A DNA stretch of 64,000 nt from DASRQK01 sp964436635 (GTDB lineage: Bacteria; Bacteroidota; Bacteroidia; Sphingobacteriales; Sphingobacteriaceae), in NCBI GenBank assembly GCA_964436635.1, contig CAYTDM010000004.1, positions 1 through 64,000 on the forward strand, in the 5' to 3' direction. The notes below the pieces were generated by a model, which saw nothing but the letters and a program-made list of their open reading frames with translations, was not told the DNA's origin and searched no databases. Below, one piece after another: positions 51,930-60,894 of this stretch; positions within the stretch are counted from its first letter, which is position 1; every line of letters begins with the position of its first letter. Both the position numbers and the translations under genes were made by a program.

Positions 51930-53198
51930 TTAGCTGTTAACCGAATTTATTTTAGCTTCTTCAGAGGGTTGGCTGCTGGGTAATACCACCCGGAAGGTGG
52001 TTCCTTTTCCTACTTCTGAATCTTTAACAAAAATATCTCCTGCATGGTATTTCACCATTCTTTTCGTTAAGGACAACCCTAATCCCCAACCTCTTTTTCT
52101 CGTGGTAAAGCCCGGCTCAAAAACAGTTTCAAATTTATTTCTCGGAATCCCTTTACCTGTGTCGCTTACATCAATGTAAATTTCGTCTTTGGCAAGGTTT
52201 TCTGTTATCACAATATCGATGCGGCCGGCCGATTCTATTGCGTTCGCAGCATTTTTCAATAGGTTTTCTAACACCCAATCAAATAGTGGCGGATTAATCA
52301 TGGCCGTTACATGGGAATCCCCTGACACATTAAATACGATGCGGTCGCTGGTGCGTACTTTGAAATAGTTGACAAAGTCCACCACGACTTTATATACGTG
52401 ATGCCGTTGCAAGACGGGCGCAGAACCAATTTTTGAAAAACGATCTGCAACGGTTTCAAGGCGTTTAATATCGTTTTCCATTTCGTTTAACATGGGGTCA
52501 TTTTCTGCTTCAAACTTGGTCCGAACTAATTCCAACCAGGCCATTAAAGAAGAGATGGGGGTGCCAAGTTGGTGGGCTGCTTCCTTTGTGAGGCCTACCC
52601 ATACCAAGTTTTGTTCCGATTTTCTAATCGCGTTAAAGACCGTATAGGCGATAAATAAAAAGATGGCGATCAGGGTTAATTGAATGTAGGGAAAGATTCT
52701 CAAGCGATTTAATAGCGTTGAATCTTTGTAATACACCAGCCACTCTTCTCCATCCCAAAGTTCAATGGTGATGGGCGCGTGGTTTTTTTTCATGATCGCT
52801 AATTGCTGTTGAAAATAGGCCGGGTCGTACTCCATTTTCTTCCCCAACTCTGCCGCGTCCGTAGCCTCTTGTGGAATATTTGTTTTTTGAGGATTCAGGT
52901 TCCTCCAATGAATGATGCTATCTCTGGAATCTGTAATGATGGCTGGCAGGACCAAACTATCTCTGACCGCGTACACAAATGAAATAAATTCATCGTTGAT
53001 GTCTGGCATGGTCATCATGGTACGTGTGCTCATGGCCCATACCTCTGCTTTTGTGCGCTCTGATTTTGAGAGATTTCTAACTAAGTAATTTGTATACAAT
53101 AAGGACGCAGCCGCGATAATCGCCGCAAAAATCAACAGGAAAAATTTCCAGCGTTGCTGATTCAATTGTAAAGGCAAGTTAGGTGTCTTCGTCTGCAT
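51930..53198 (-). CDS. Membrane sensor histidine kinase
   Basis: Two-helix sensor kinase. From ATG 53198 (422 aa): helix 1 (FFLLIFAAIIAAASLLYTNYLV), a periplasmic sensor of about 145 residues, helix 2 (LTLIAIFLFIAYTVFNAI), then no clear HAMP before the H-box EAAHQLGTPISSLMAWLEL, N-box ENLLKNAANAIE, G1 VSDTGKGIPRNKFE, and G2 GWGLGLSLTKRMV. The open frame extends to 53240, but that stretch is an 18-nt duplication, so I start at 53198. No response regulator lies nearby, so it is an orphan in this window. Confidence 0.88.
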   Translation of the reverse strand: MQTKTPNLPLQLNQQRWKFFLLIFAAIIAAASLLYTNYLVRNLSKSERTKAEVWAMSTRTMMTMPDINDEFISFVYAVRDSLVLPAIITDSRDSIIHWRNLNPQKTNIPQEATDAAELGKKMEYDPAYFQQQLAIMKKNHAPITIELWDGEEWLVYYKDSTLLNRLRIFPYIQLTLIAIFLFIAYTVFNAIRKSEQNLVWVGLTKEAAHQLGTPISSLMAWLELVRTKFEAENDPMLNEMENDIKRLETVADRFSKIGSAPVLQRHHVYKVVVDFVNYFKVRTSDRIVFNVSGDSHVTAMINPPLFDWVLENLLKNAANAIESAGRIDIVITENLAKDEIYIDVSDTGKGIPRNKFETVFEPGFTTRKRGWGLGLSLTKRMVKYHAGDIFVKDSEVGKGTTFRVVLPSSQPSEEAKINSVNS

Positions 53199-53209
53199 AC
53201 TTGATTTCA

Positions 53210-53245
53210 ATGCAAAATACATTAATGATGCAAAATACATAAATA
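53210..53245. repeat. 18-nt duplication upstream of the histidine kinase
   Basis: ATGCAAAATACAT at 53210-53222 and again at 53228-53240, period 18. It lies between the kinase start and the gltX promoter. Confidence 0.7.
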
Positions 53246-53252
53246 AAATTAG

Positions 53253-53285
53253 TTGAGCCTTTAGGACTTGGATTTTTTATCTTTG
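53253..53285 (+). promoter_or_regulatory. gltX promoter, 4 nt before the ATG
   Basis: TTG (53253-53255), 22 nt, TATCTTTG (53278-53285), then TAAG-ATG. The predicted start of transcription falls on the ATG at 53290, so a leaderless message is expected. A second in-frame ATG at 53299 is an alternative start. Confidence 0.6.
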
Positions 53286-53289
53286 TAAG

Positions 53290-54819
53290 ATGAATAGCAT
53301 GGAAAAGAAAGTTCGGGTGCGATTTGCGCCGAGTCCAACCGGAGGATTGCATTTAGGAGGTGTTCGCACAGCCTTATTTAATTATTTGTTTGCGAAGCAA
53401 CATGGCGGAACGTTTGTGTTAAGGATAGAAGACACGGATCAAACACGTTTTGTGGCAGGGGCAGAAGAATACATTCAAGAATGCTTGAAATGGTGCGGGA
53501 TGGAACCGGACGAAAGTCCTATTCATGGGGGAGATTTTGGTCCGTATCGTCAGAGCGAGCGCAAAGCCATGTACCGAGCGTTTGCGGAGCAATTAATCCA
53601 ACAAGGAAATGCTTACTATGCATTTGATACGCCTGCAGAATTGGATGCACACCGCCAACAGCATCCTAATTTTAAATACAGCCAGGAAAATCGCTTGGAG
53701 TTAAGAAATTCCTTGAGTTTGCCAGAGGAAGAAACTGCGCGCTTACTTGCTGAAGGGGTGCCATATGTTATCCGGATTAAAGTTCCTGAGCAGGAGCAAG
53801 TTAGTTTTGAAGATATGATTCGGGGCGTGGTGAGTTTCGATACCTCGCTGATCGATGACAAAGTCTTATTAAAGGCAGATGGCATGCCTACTTATCACTT
53901 AGCGGTGGTGGTAGACGATTATAAAATGGAAATTTCTCATGTGTTTCGTGGTGAAGAGTGGTTGCCTTCTGCTCCCATTCATATCCTGCTTTGGGAATAT
54001 TTGGGTTGGAAAGCACAAATGCCAGCATGGGCCCATCTTCCATTAATTTTGAAGCCAGATGGGAATGGTAAATTGAGCAAACGGGATGGAGATCGCTTAG
54101 GTTTCCCTGTGTATGCGATGAATTGGTCAGATCCTCAAACGGGTGATTTGACAAAAGGCTTTAGAGAGTTAGGATTTTTGCCGGAAGCATTTGTGAATTT
54201 CTTAGCCCTTTTAGGATGGAACGATGGAACCGAACAGGAAATTTTCCCGCTTTCAGACTTGGTAGAGCGCTTTAACGTTTCTCGGATTAATAAGGCCGGT
54301 GCCAAATTTGATTTTGAGAAAGCCAAGTGGTTTAATCAAGCTTGGATTCAGAGAATTCCTTCTGATGAATTAATCGCTGAGGCGAAAAAAATACTTGCCG
54401 TAAACGGCATTGCACAAATCGATGAGTCATACACCTCAAAAGTGCTGGATCTGGTTCGTGAAAGGATGAACTTGGTGACAGATTTTTGGGCCCAAGCTTC
54501 GTTTTTTTATCAAGCGCCAGGCGAAATTGACGTGGATTCAGTGAAGAATAAGTGGACAGCTGAAAAAAACCTGTTTTTTGATGACATAGCGAATCAATTC
54601 GAAAATTTTGAACCTTGGTCTGCGGCAGAGTTAGAACATTTTTATAAATTAGCTGTGGAAGCGTCAGGAATGAAGGTAGGGGAACTCATGTTACCTTTAC
54701 GAATCATGTTAGTCGGAGGAAAATTCGGACCTCATGTATTCGACATTTTGGCACTATTAGGAAAGGAAGAGGCGGTAGCGCGCATTCGCAAAGGCGTTCA
54801 ATTGATAAATCAAGCATAA
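53290..54819 (+). CDS. gltX: Glutamyl-tRNA synthetase
   Basis: Class I synthetase charging tRNA-Glu. The 509-aa protein has the HIGH motif as GGLHLGGVRTALFNYLFAK, the lysine motif KLSKRDGD, YRQSERKAMYRAFAEQL, and ADGMPTYHLAVVVDDYKMEISHVFRGEEW. The C-terminal anticodon-binding region is complete. It is followed after 6 nt by parE, so both may share a transcript. Confidence 0.96.
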   Translation: MNSMEKKVRVRFAPSPTGGLHLGGVRTALFNYLFAKQHGGTFVLRIEDTDQTRFVAGAEEYIQECLKWCGMEPDESPIHGGDFGPYRQSERKAMYRAFAEQLIQQGNAYYAFDTPAELDAHRQQHPNFKYSQENRLELRNSLSLPEEETARLLAEGVPYVIRIKVPEQEQVSFEDMIRGVVSFDTSLIDDKVLLKADGMPTYHLAVVVDDYKMEISHVFRGEEWLPSAPIHILLWEYLGWKAQMPAWAHLPLILKPDGNGKLSKRDGDRLGFPVYAMNWSDPQTGDLTKGFRELGFLPEAFVNFLALLGWNDGTEQEIFPLSDLVERFNVSRINKAGAKFDFEKAKWFNQAWIQRIPSDELIAEAKKILAVNGIAQIDESYTSKVLDLVRERMNLVTDFWAQASFFYQAPGEIDVDSVKNKWTAEKNLFFDDIANQFENFEPWSAAELEHFYKLAVEASGMKVGELMLPLRIMLVGGKFGPHVFDILALLGKEEAVARIRKGVQLINQA

Positions 54820-54825
54820 GTATAC

Positions 54826-56681
54826 ATGGCAGAACATAATTATACAGAAGATAGCATCCGTTCGCTCGATTGGAAAGAGCATATTCGATTAAGACCGGGT
54901 ATGTACATCGGGAAATTAGGCGATGGCTCTGCATACGACGATGGAATTTATGTCTTGCTAAAAGAGGTGATTGATAATTCCATTGACGAATTTGTGATGG
55001 GTGCGGGCAGAACTATAGAAATCACGGTGAATGAGAATAAGGCTAGCGTTCGCGATTATGGCCGGGGTATTCCCATCGGTTCTGTCGTAGATGTGGTGTC
55101 CAAAATCAATACAGGAGGAAAGTATGACAGCAAAGCTTTCCAGAAATCTGTAGGGTTAAATGGGGTGGGTACCAAAGCGGTGAATGCGTTATCCACGAAC
55201 TTTGTCGTTCAATCTTATAGAAATAACGAAACAAGGATTGCTGAATTTAGCAAGGGGGAGCTGTTGCATGATGAGCGAAAGGAAACTACACAACGCAATG
55301 GGACGTCTGTAACCTTCTACCCAGATGAAACGATTTTTAGAAATTATAAGTATCGTTTAGAGTTTGTTGAAAACATGATCTGGAATTATGTTTTCTTAAA
55401 CGCGGGGCTGACCATTAATTTTAATGGTAAAAAATATGTTTCGGAGCATGGGTTAAAGGATTTGCTCGAGCGCAATGTGGACATGGAAAGCATGCGTTAC
55501 CCGATCATTCATCTGAAAGGGGAAGACATTGAAATCGCATTAACCCACGGACAGCAATATGGAGAAGAGTATTATTCCTTTGTAAATGGTCAACATACCA
55601 CCCAAGGAGGAACCCATCAAGCTGCATTTCGTGAAGCGGTGGTGAAAACCATTCGGGAGTTTTATAAAAAGGATTTTGATGCTTCGGACATTCGGGCATC
55701 GGTGATTGCGGCCATTGCGATTAAAGTTCAAGAACCGGTGTTTGAGTCTCAAACGAAAACTAAATTAGGCTCTCAAACAGTTGGTCCGGAAGGCCCGACC
55801 GTGCGGACTTTCATTAATGATTTTGTAAAAAAGGCTTTGGATGATTATTTGCACAAAAACCCAGATACTGCCGAAGCATTATTAAAAAGAATCGTTCAAT
55901 CAGAAAGGGAGCGGAAGGACATCGCAGGAATCAAAAAGCTAGCGAATGAGCGAGCTAAAAAGGCCTCTTTACATAACCGTAAACTACGCGATTGCAAAAT
56001 TCATTACGACGATAAGCACGAGCGCGTACAAGAAACGACGCTTTTCATTACCGAGGGGGATTCAGCGAGTGGTTCCATTACGAAATCACGGGATGTGCAA
56101 ACCCAAGCGGTTTTTAGTTTAAAAGGGAAGCCCTTAAACAGCTACGGGCTGACCAAGAAAATCGTGTACGAAAATGAAGAATTTAACCTCTTACAACATG
56201 CCCTGAATATTGAAGACGGGATAGAGGGCTTACGATATAATAATATCGTTATCGCGACGGATGCCGATGTGGACGGGATGCANNNNNNNNNNTTCGCTTA
56301 CTATTGTTGACTTTCTTTTTGCAATTTTTCCCTGATTTAGTGAAAGCAGGTCACGTTTCGATCTTGCAAACACCTTTATTTAGGGTTCGTAATAAGAAAG
56401 AAACCATTTATTGTTACAGCGAAGAGGAAAAGCAGCAAGCCGTCCAAAAATTAGGTTCAAAACCAGAAATTACTCGCTTTAAAGGATTGGGAGAGATCTC
56501 TCCGGATGAATTTGGATTATTTATCGGAAAGGATATGCGATTGGATCCGGTTATTTTGTCGAAAGATCAAAAAATCAGTCAATTATTAGAGTATTACATG
56601 GGTAAAAACACTCCAGATCGTCAAAAACACATTGTCGATAATCTACGGGTTGAATTAGAGCTCGAAGAGATGATCGCCTAA
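54826..56681 (+). CDS. parE: DNA topoisomerase IV subunit B (interrupted by an assembly gap)
   Basis: Type IIA topoisomerase ATPase subunit (ParE/GyrB). GHKL motifs VIDNSIDEFVMG, RDYGRGIPIG, VGLNGVGTKAVNALS; transducer; Toprim EGDSASGSITKSRDVQTQAVFSLKGKPLNSYGL and ATDADVDGMH. Ten Ns (56283-56292) then follow, after which RLLLLTFFLQFFPDLVKAGHVSILQTPLF continues and the protein ends in the short ParE-type C terminus (YMGKNTPDRQKHIVDNLRVE). Codon phase needs 3n+2 missing bases; the motif MHIR-LLLTFF fits just 2. So the gene is intact. The ParE call over GyrB rests on the short length and the SLKGKPLNSYGLTKK block. Confidence 0.92.
56283..56292. other. Assembly gap (10 N) inside parE
   Basis: Ten Ns between CA and TTCGC. 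To read the family motif HIR, the true gap would be 2 nt (CA-Y-A-TT-CGC); 10 would shift the frame. Confidence 0.9.
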
Positions 56682-56757
56682 ATTTCCGATCTGAATTAAT
56701 TTGGTGAGGTGGGTTAATTTAGCCGCTTGGTTAAATTGCCGAACTGAACTATTTTGG
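56678..56757. repeat. Repeat pair spanning the convergent stops of parE and uvrC
   Basis: Two 27-nt copies, 56678-56704 and 56731-56757, agree at 22 of 27 positions. The first holds the parE stop (TAA, 56679-56681) and the second the uvrC stop (CTA, 56749-56751). The 26-nt spacer has a similar AT-rich composition. No terminator hairpin is seen. Confidence 0.6.
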
Positions 56758-58572
56758 CAAGGAGGATTCTGTTGCGCTAGCCGCAAAAAACTGCCGAATG
56801 GCCAAAAGTTGCTTTCGATTAATCGTTCCTAATAATTCTTCGTCGGAAGCTTCTTTTACCTTTTTAACCGATTTAAAACGTGTTAATAAGTTTTGAACGG
56901 CGATCGGCCCAATGCCTGGGATCTGATCCAATTCAGATTGGAAGGTTTTTCTGCTTCGTTGTTTTCTATGAAAGGTGATGCCAAATCGGTGGGCTTCATC
57001 CCGTAGGTGTTGGATCACCTTAAGCGTTTCGGATTTTTTATCTAAATATAGCGGATAAGGATCTCCTGGGTAATAAAGTTCTTCTAAACGTTTCGCAATG
57101 CCTATAATAGCCACCTTATTCTCAATTCCTAATAACTTTAAGCTCTTTACCGCCGCACCTAATTGGCCTTTGCCTCCGTCAATCACGATTAACTGAGGCA
57201 GGGTTTGTCCTTCATCGATTAAGCGCCTGTATCGACGAAACACCGCTTCCTCCATGGTCGCAAAATCATTCGGTCCTTCCACCGTTTTTACATTAAAGTG
57301 GCGATACTCTTTTTTTGAAGGCTTGCCATCCCGAAACACTACGATAGCAGAAACGGGATATTGACCTTGAAAGTTGGAGTTATCAAAACATTCAATATGG
57401 TGTGGTAGTTCTGTAAGCCGTAAATCCTTCTGCATTTTTGTGAGCAATCGCTCTACCCGGACATCCGGATTTAATTTTTCATAATGGAGTAATCGTTCCT
57501 TTTTGAAAAACGCGACATTCTTTTGAGATAAATCCAGCAGCTTCTTCTTGTCTCCAGCCTTTGGGATGGTAAATTTTAGGCTGTCGGAAGAAATATCTAT
57601 ACGAAATGGCACGACGATTTCACGAGACTGCGAGTGGAATCGATCTCTAATTTCTGGAATGGCCAGCGCGAGGATTTCCTCGTCTGTTTCATCCAAACGT
57701 TTTTTCACTTCTATGGTTTGGGTCTGTATGATGACCCCATTCATCACTTTCAGAAAATTCACAAAAGCATAATTTCCTTCTGATGCGATGTTAAACACAT
57801 CTAAATTCGTGATGGTATGAGAAACGACCGTGGATTTACTTTGGTAATTTAACAGTAAATCAAGTTTCAGCTTTAATTTATGAGCAAGCTCAAAATTTAA
57901 CCCATTTGCTGCATGCTCAATTTCACCTTTTAATCGCTTTACCACCGATGAAATTTTCCCATCTAACAAATCACGAATATCTGCTAATTTGGATTCATAT
58001 TCAGCAAAACTTTCCAGTCCTTCACAAGGGCCATTGCAATTCCCGATCTGATATTCTAAACAGATTTTAAATTTCCCTTTTTGTATGTTTTCTTGGGTAA
58101 GGGCTAAGTTGCAGGTCCGCAGCGGATAAATTTCACGGATGGTTTCCATAATTGCATGCATCATGCTTACTGAAGCATATGGCCCATAGTATTTTGAACC
58201 ATCTTTGATCATTTTTCTGGTAGGAAAAATGCGGGGAAATGGTTCATTTTTGATGACGATCCAGGGATAGGTTTTGTCGTCTTTTAACAGGATGTTGTAT
58301 CGGGGTTGGTGTTTTTTTATGAGGCTGTTTTCCAGCAACCACGCATCGATTTCTGTATCGACTATCGTAAAGGTGATTTTTTTTATTTTGCGTACGAGGA
58401 CGCGCGTTTTTCCATTTAATTGGTGCTCATTCACAAAATAGGAACTGACCCTATTTTTTAAATTTTTTGCCTTACCAATATAAATGATTTGATCGTCTGC
58501 ATCCCAATACTGATAAACACCCGGTTTTTGCGGCAGCGATTTTAAAAACTCCTTTATTTCCTTGCGATCCAT
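56749..58572 (-). CDS. uvrC: Excinuclease ABC subunit C
   Basis: Nucleotide-excision-repair endonuclease that makes both cuts. GIY-YIG domain at the N terminus (KPGVYQYWDADDQIIYIGKAKNLKNRVSSYF), Cys-rich segment CLEYQIGNCNGPC, UVR region ELAHKLKLKLDLL, RNase H-like core HIECFDNSNFQGQYPVSAIVVFRDGKPSKKEYRHF, IVIDGGKGQLGAA, and HhH pair IPGIGPIAVQNLLTRF. 607 aa is full length. uvrA and uvrB are not in the window. It is followed upstream on the strand by the PBP1A gene, 25 nt away. Confidence 0.96.
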   Translation of the reverse strand: MDRKEIKEFLKSLPQKPGVYQYWDADDQIIYIGKAKNLKNRVSSYFVNEHQLNGKTRVLVRKIKKITFTIVDTEIDAWLLENSLIKKHQPRYNILLKDDKTYPWIVIKNEPFPRIFPTRKMIKDGSKYYGPYASVSMMHAIMETIREIYPLRTCNLALTQENIQKGKFKICLEYQIGNCNGPCEGLESFAEYESKLADIRDLLDGKISSVVKRLKGEIEHAANGLNFELAHKLKLKLDLLLNYQSKSTVVSHTITNLDVFNIASEGNYAFVNFLKVMNGVIIQTQTIEVKKRLDETDEEILALAIPEIRDRFHSQSREIVVPFRIDISSDSLKFTIPKAGDKKKLLDLSQKNVAFFKKERLLHYEKLNPDVRVERLLTKMQKDLRLTELPHHIECFDNSNFQGQYPVSAIVVFRDGKPSKKEYRHFNVKTVEGPNDFATMEEAVFRRYRRLIDEGQTLPQLIVIDGGKGQLGAAVKSLKLLGIENKVAIIGIAKRLEELYYPGDPYPLYLDKKSETLKVIQHLRDEAHRFGITFHRKQRSRKTFQSELDQIPGIGPIAVQNLLTRFKSVKKVKEASDEELLGTINRKQLLAIRQFFAASATESSLPK

Positions 58573-58597
58573 TAAAAATGATCCAATCTTCCTATCA

Positions 58598-60847
58598 TTA
58601 GAAGCCGAGTCGATCGTCTACTTTCGGTTCCTCGACGCCCATGAATTGTTCATATTTGCTGCAGTCAAGTTCGCGGGTTAACCCACCTGGAGGCAATGGG
58701 AAATCGCCCACCGCATAGTTTAAGGATTTGTCTGCGTAAACTTTTTGCATATAGAGGGCAAAAATTGGCAAGGCCGATTGCGCCCCCTGACCTTCCGCCA
58801 TGGATTCGAAACTAATGCCTCTATCTTCCGCTCCAGTCCACACACCACTTACTAAGTGCGGGGTAATGCCAATATACCAAGCATCCGAATTATCGTTCGT
58901 CGTTCCTGTTTTTCCACCCATGGGTTGAGTCAAATTATATCTCCAACGTAAACGGCCTGCAGAACCACCGTCCACCACGCTTTTCAACATGTCTACCATG
59001 ATGTATGCACTTTCACTATTCATGACTTTTAATACTTTCGGTGCATGTTCGTAAATCGGTGTGCCGTTTTTATCTTCGATTCTCAAAATATAGATCGGTT
59101 CTGTCCACACCCCGTGGTTAACGAATGCTGAATACGCTCCAACCATATCAAAGACAGAGGCCTCATAAGCACCTAAGGAGATGGATGGATACGTTGGTAC
59201 TTCGGATGTAATGCCCATGCGTTTAGTCAATGCCGCTACAGGGCGAGCTCCTACCTCATTAATTAAATATGCTGTAGCATAGTTTTGTGAATTTGCTAAG
59301 GCATCTCTTAAGGTAATAGGACTTCCGATAGAAGTACCTCGCGGGCTCCACTCCGATGGGGTACCTTCATTGATTACTAAGGGAACATTTGGCACCCGAA
59401 AACAAGGCGAATAATATGCATGATCGATGGCGACTGCATACGTAAATGGTTTCGCTGTCGAACCCACTTGTCTCGTTCCCATCTTCACCTGATCGTATTT
59501 ATAATGTTCAAAATTAATTCCTCCTACCCAAGCGCGCACATAACCGGTATGCGGCTCCATGGACATCATGGCATTTCTTAATATTAATTTATTATATCGA
59601 ATGGAATCCATTGGAGTCATTAAGGTGTCTTTATTTCCACTCCAAGAGAATAGGGTCATTTGCACTGGTTTATCAAAATCATTTAAAATTTCCTCTTCGG
59701 TTTTACCCTGACGTTTTAGTTCCCTGTAGCGATCCGATCTGCGCATGCCGGTCTCTAACAAACGACCTTTTTCTCCTTTGAACGGATCTTTATTTCTCCA
59801 TTGACGGTCAAAGGATTTTTGCAAGCTTTCCATCCATTCCATTTGCGCTTCCTCGGCATATTGTTGCATTTTAGAATTGATGGTGGTGTACACTTTTAAT
59901 CCGTCACGATCCAAATCATACGGAGTGCCGTCCGCTTTTGTAATCGAACGCTCTTTAAAAATCCGTTGAATTTCTTGTTTCATGACTGCTCTGAAGTAAG
60001 GCGCTAATCCTTCCCCATAAGTAGCGATGCGTAATTTCAGTTCCAACGGTTGTTCTTTCGCCAAATCGTATTCGTTCAGAGTTAAGAATCCTTGCTTACG
60101 CATGTTGTTTAATACCGTATTTCTTCTGGCTAAAGACCTTTCAGGATGTCTTACTGGCGAGTACATTCCCGGACCTTTTAACATCCCTACTAATAAAGCC
60201 GCTTGTTCAGCAGTTAATTGATCCGGCGTGGTATTGAAATAGGTTCTTGCAGCAGATTTAATCCCAAACGTATTATACGCACCAAAATCTACCGTATTAA
60301 AATACATGGTGATAATTTCTTCCTTCGTATAGTTTCTTTCTAAGCGTACTGCTGTCACCCATTCCTGAAATTTTTGAATGATCCGCTTCCCTGTATTCCT
60401 TGCTCTTCCTTCTGAAAATAAATTCAAGGCTAATTGCTGGGTGATGGTACTTGCCCCCTGTTTTTTCCCTACTAAATTATAGAATAGAATGGTAAAAGTT
60501 CTTCTAAAATCGATGCCGGAATGGTTATAAAAACGTTTATCTTCAGTAGCAATCAAGGCATTCACTAAGTATGGAGATAATTCTTCATACTTGACGTTTG
60601 ATCTGTTTTGCACAAAATAAGTCCCTAAAACTACCCCATCTTCCGCATAGATTTCAGTCGCCAAATTGCTTTTGGGGTTCTCCAAATCTTTAAAAGTCGG
60701 CAAAGGACCGAAAAGTCCCATTCGGATGCTTAGGATAAATAGAAAGGCGAACGAGACACCACCTACGATTATAATCCAAAACGTACGGGTATAACGTCTA
60801 ATGTCTTCTTGAGTCAGTGAGTTTACTTTTTTATTTGGTCGCATCAT
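58598..60847 (-). CDS. Class A penicillin-binding protein 1A
   Basis: Bifunctional peptidoglycan synthase (749 aa). N-terminal membrane anchor (FWIIIVGGVSFAFLFILSI); glycosyltransferase domain with ALIATEDKRFYNHSGIDFRRT, QGASTITQQLALNLF and KEEIITMYFNTVDFG; transpeptidase with GSTAKPFTYA (SxxK), SQN in ALANSQNYATAYL, and GGKTGTTNDNSDAWYIG (KTG). It is cotranscribed with the sprE/porW gene, 47 nt upstream, an arrangement linking the T9SS lipoprotein and cell-wall growth. Confidence 0.95.
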   Translation of the reverse strand: MMRPNKKVNSLTQEDIRRYTRTFWIIIVGGVSFAFLFILSIRMGLFGPLPTFKDLENPKSNLATEIYAEDGVVLGTYFVQNRSNVKYEELSPYLVNALIATEDKRFYNHSGIDFRRTFTILFYNLVGKKQGASTITQQLALNLFSEGRARNTGKRIIQKFQEWVTAVRLERNYTKEEIITMYFNTVDFGAYNTFGIKSAARTYFNTTPDQLTAEQAALLVGMLKGPGMYSPVRHPERSLARRNTVLNNMRKQGFLTLNEYDLAKEQPLELKLRIATYGEGLAPYFRAVMKQEIQRIFKERSITKADGTPYDLDRDGLKVYTTINSKMQQYAEEAQMEWMESLQKSFDRQWRNKDPFKGEKGRLLETGMRRSDRYRELKRQGKTEEEILNDFDKPVQMTLFSWSGNKDTLMTPMDSIRYNKLILRNAMMSMEPHTGYVRAWVGGINFEHYKYDQVKMGTRQVGSTAKPFTYAVAIDHAYYSPCFRVPNVPLVINEGTPSEWSPRGTSIGSPITLRDALANSQNYATAYLINEVGARPVAALTKRMGITSEVPTYPSISLGAYEASVFDMVGAYSAFVNHGVWTEPIYILRIEDKNGTPIYEHAPKVLKVMNSESAYIMVDMLKSVVDGGSAGRLRWRYNLTQPMGGKTGTTNDNSDAWYIGITPHLVSGVWTGAEDRGISFESMAEGQGAQSALPIFALYMQKVYADKSLNYAVGDFPLPPGGLTRELDCSKYEQFMGVEEPKVDDRLGF

Positions 60848-60894
60848 GCTACTAAACGTCTATTATATATTGAGTTATATATTAATAATTCCAA

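Noticed and set aside
56283..56292. Truncated parE
   Set aside because: The Toprim domain continues in phase if 2 bases are missing; the gap is an assembly placeholder.
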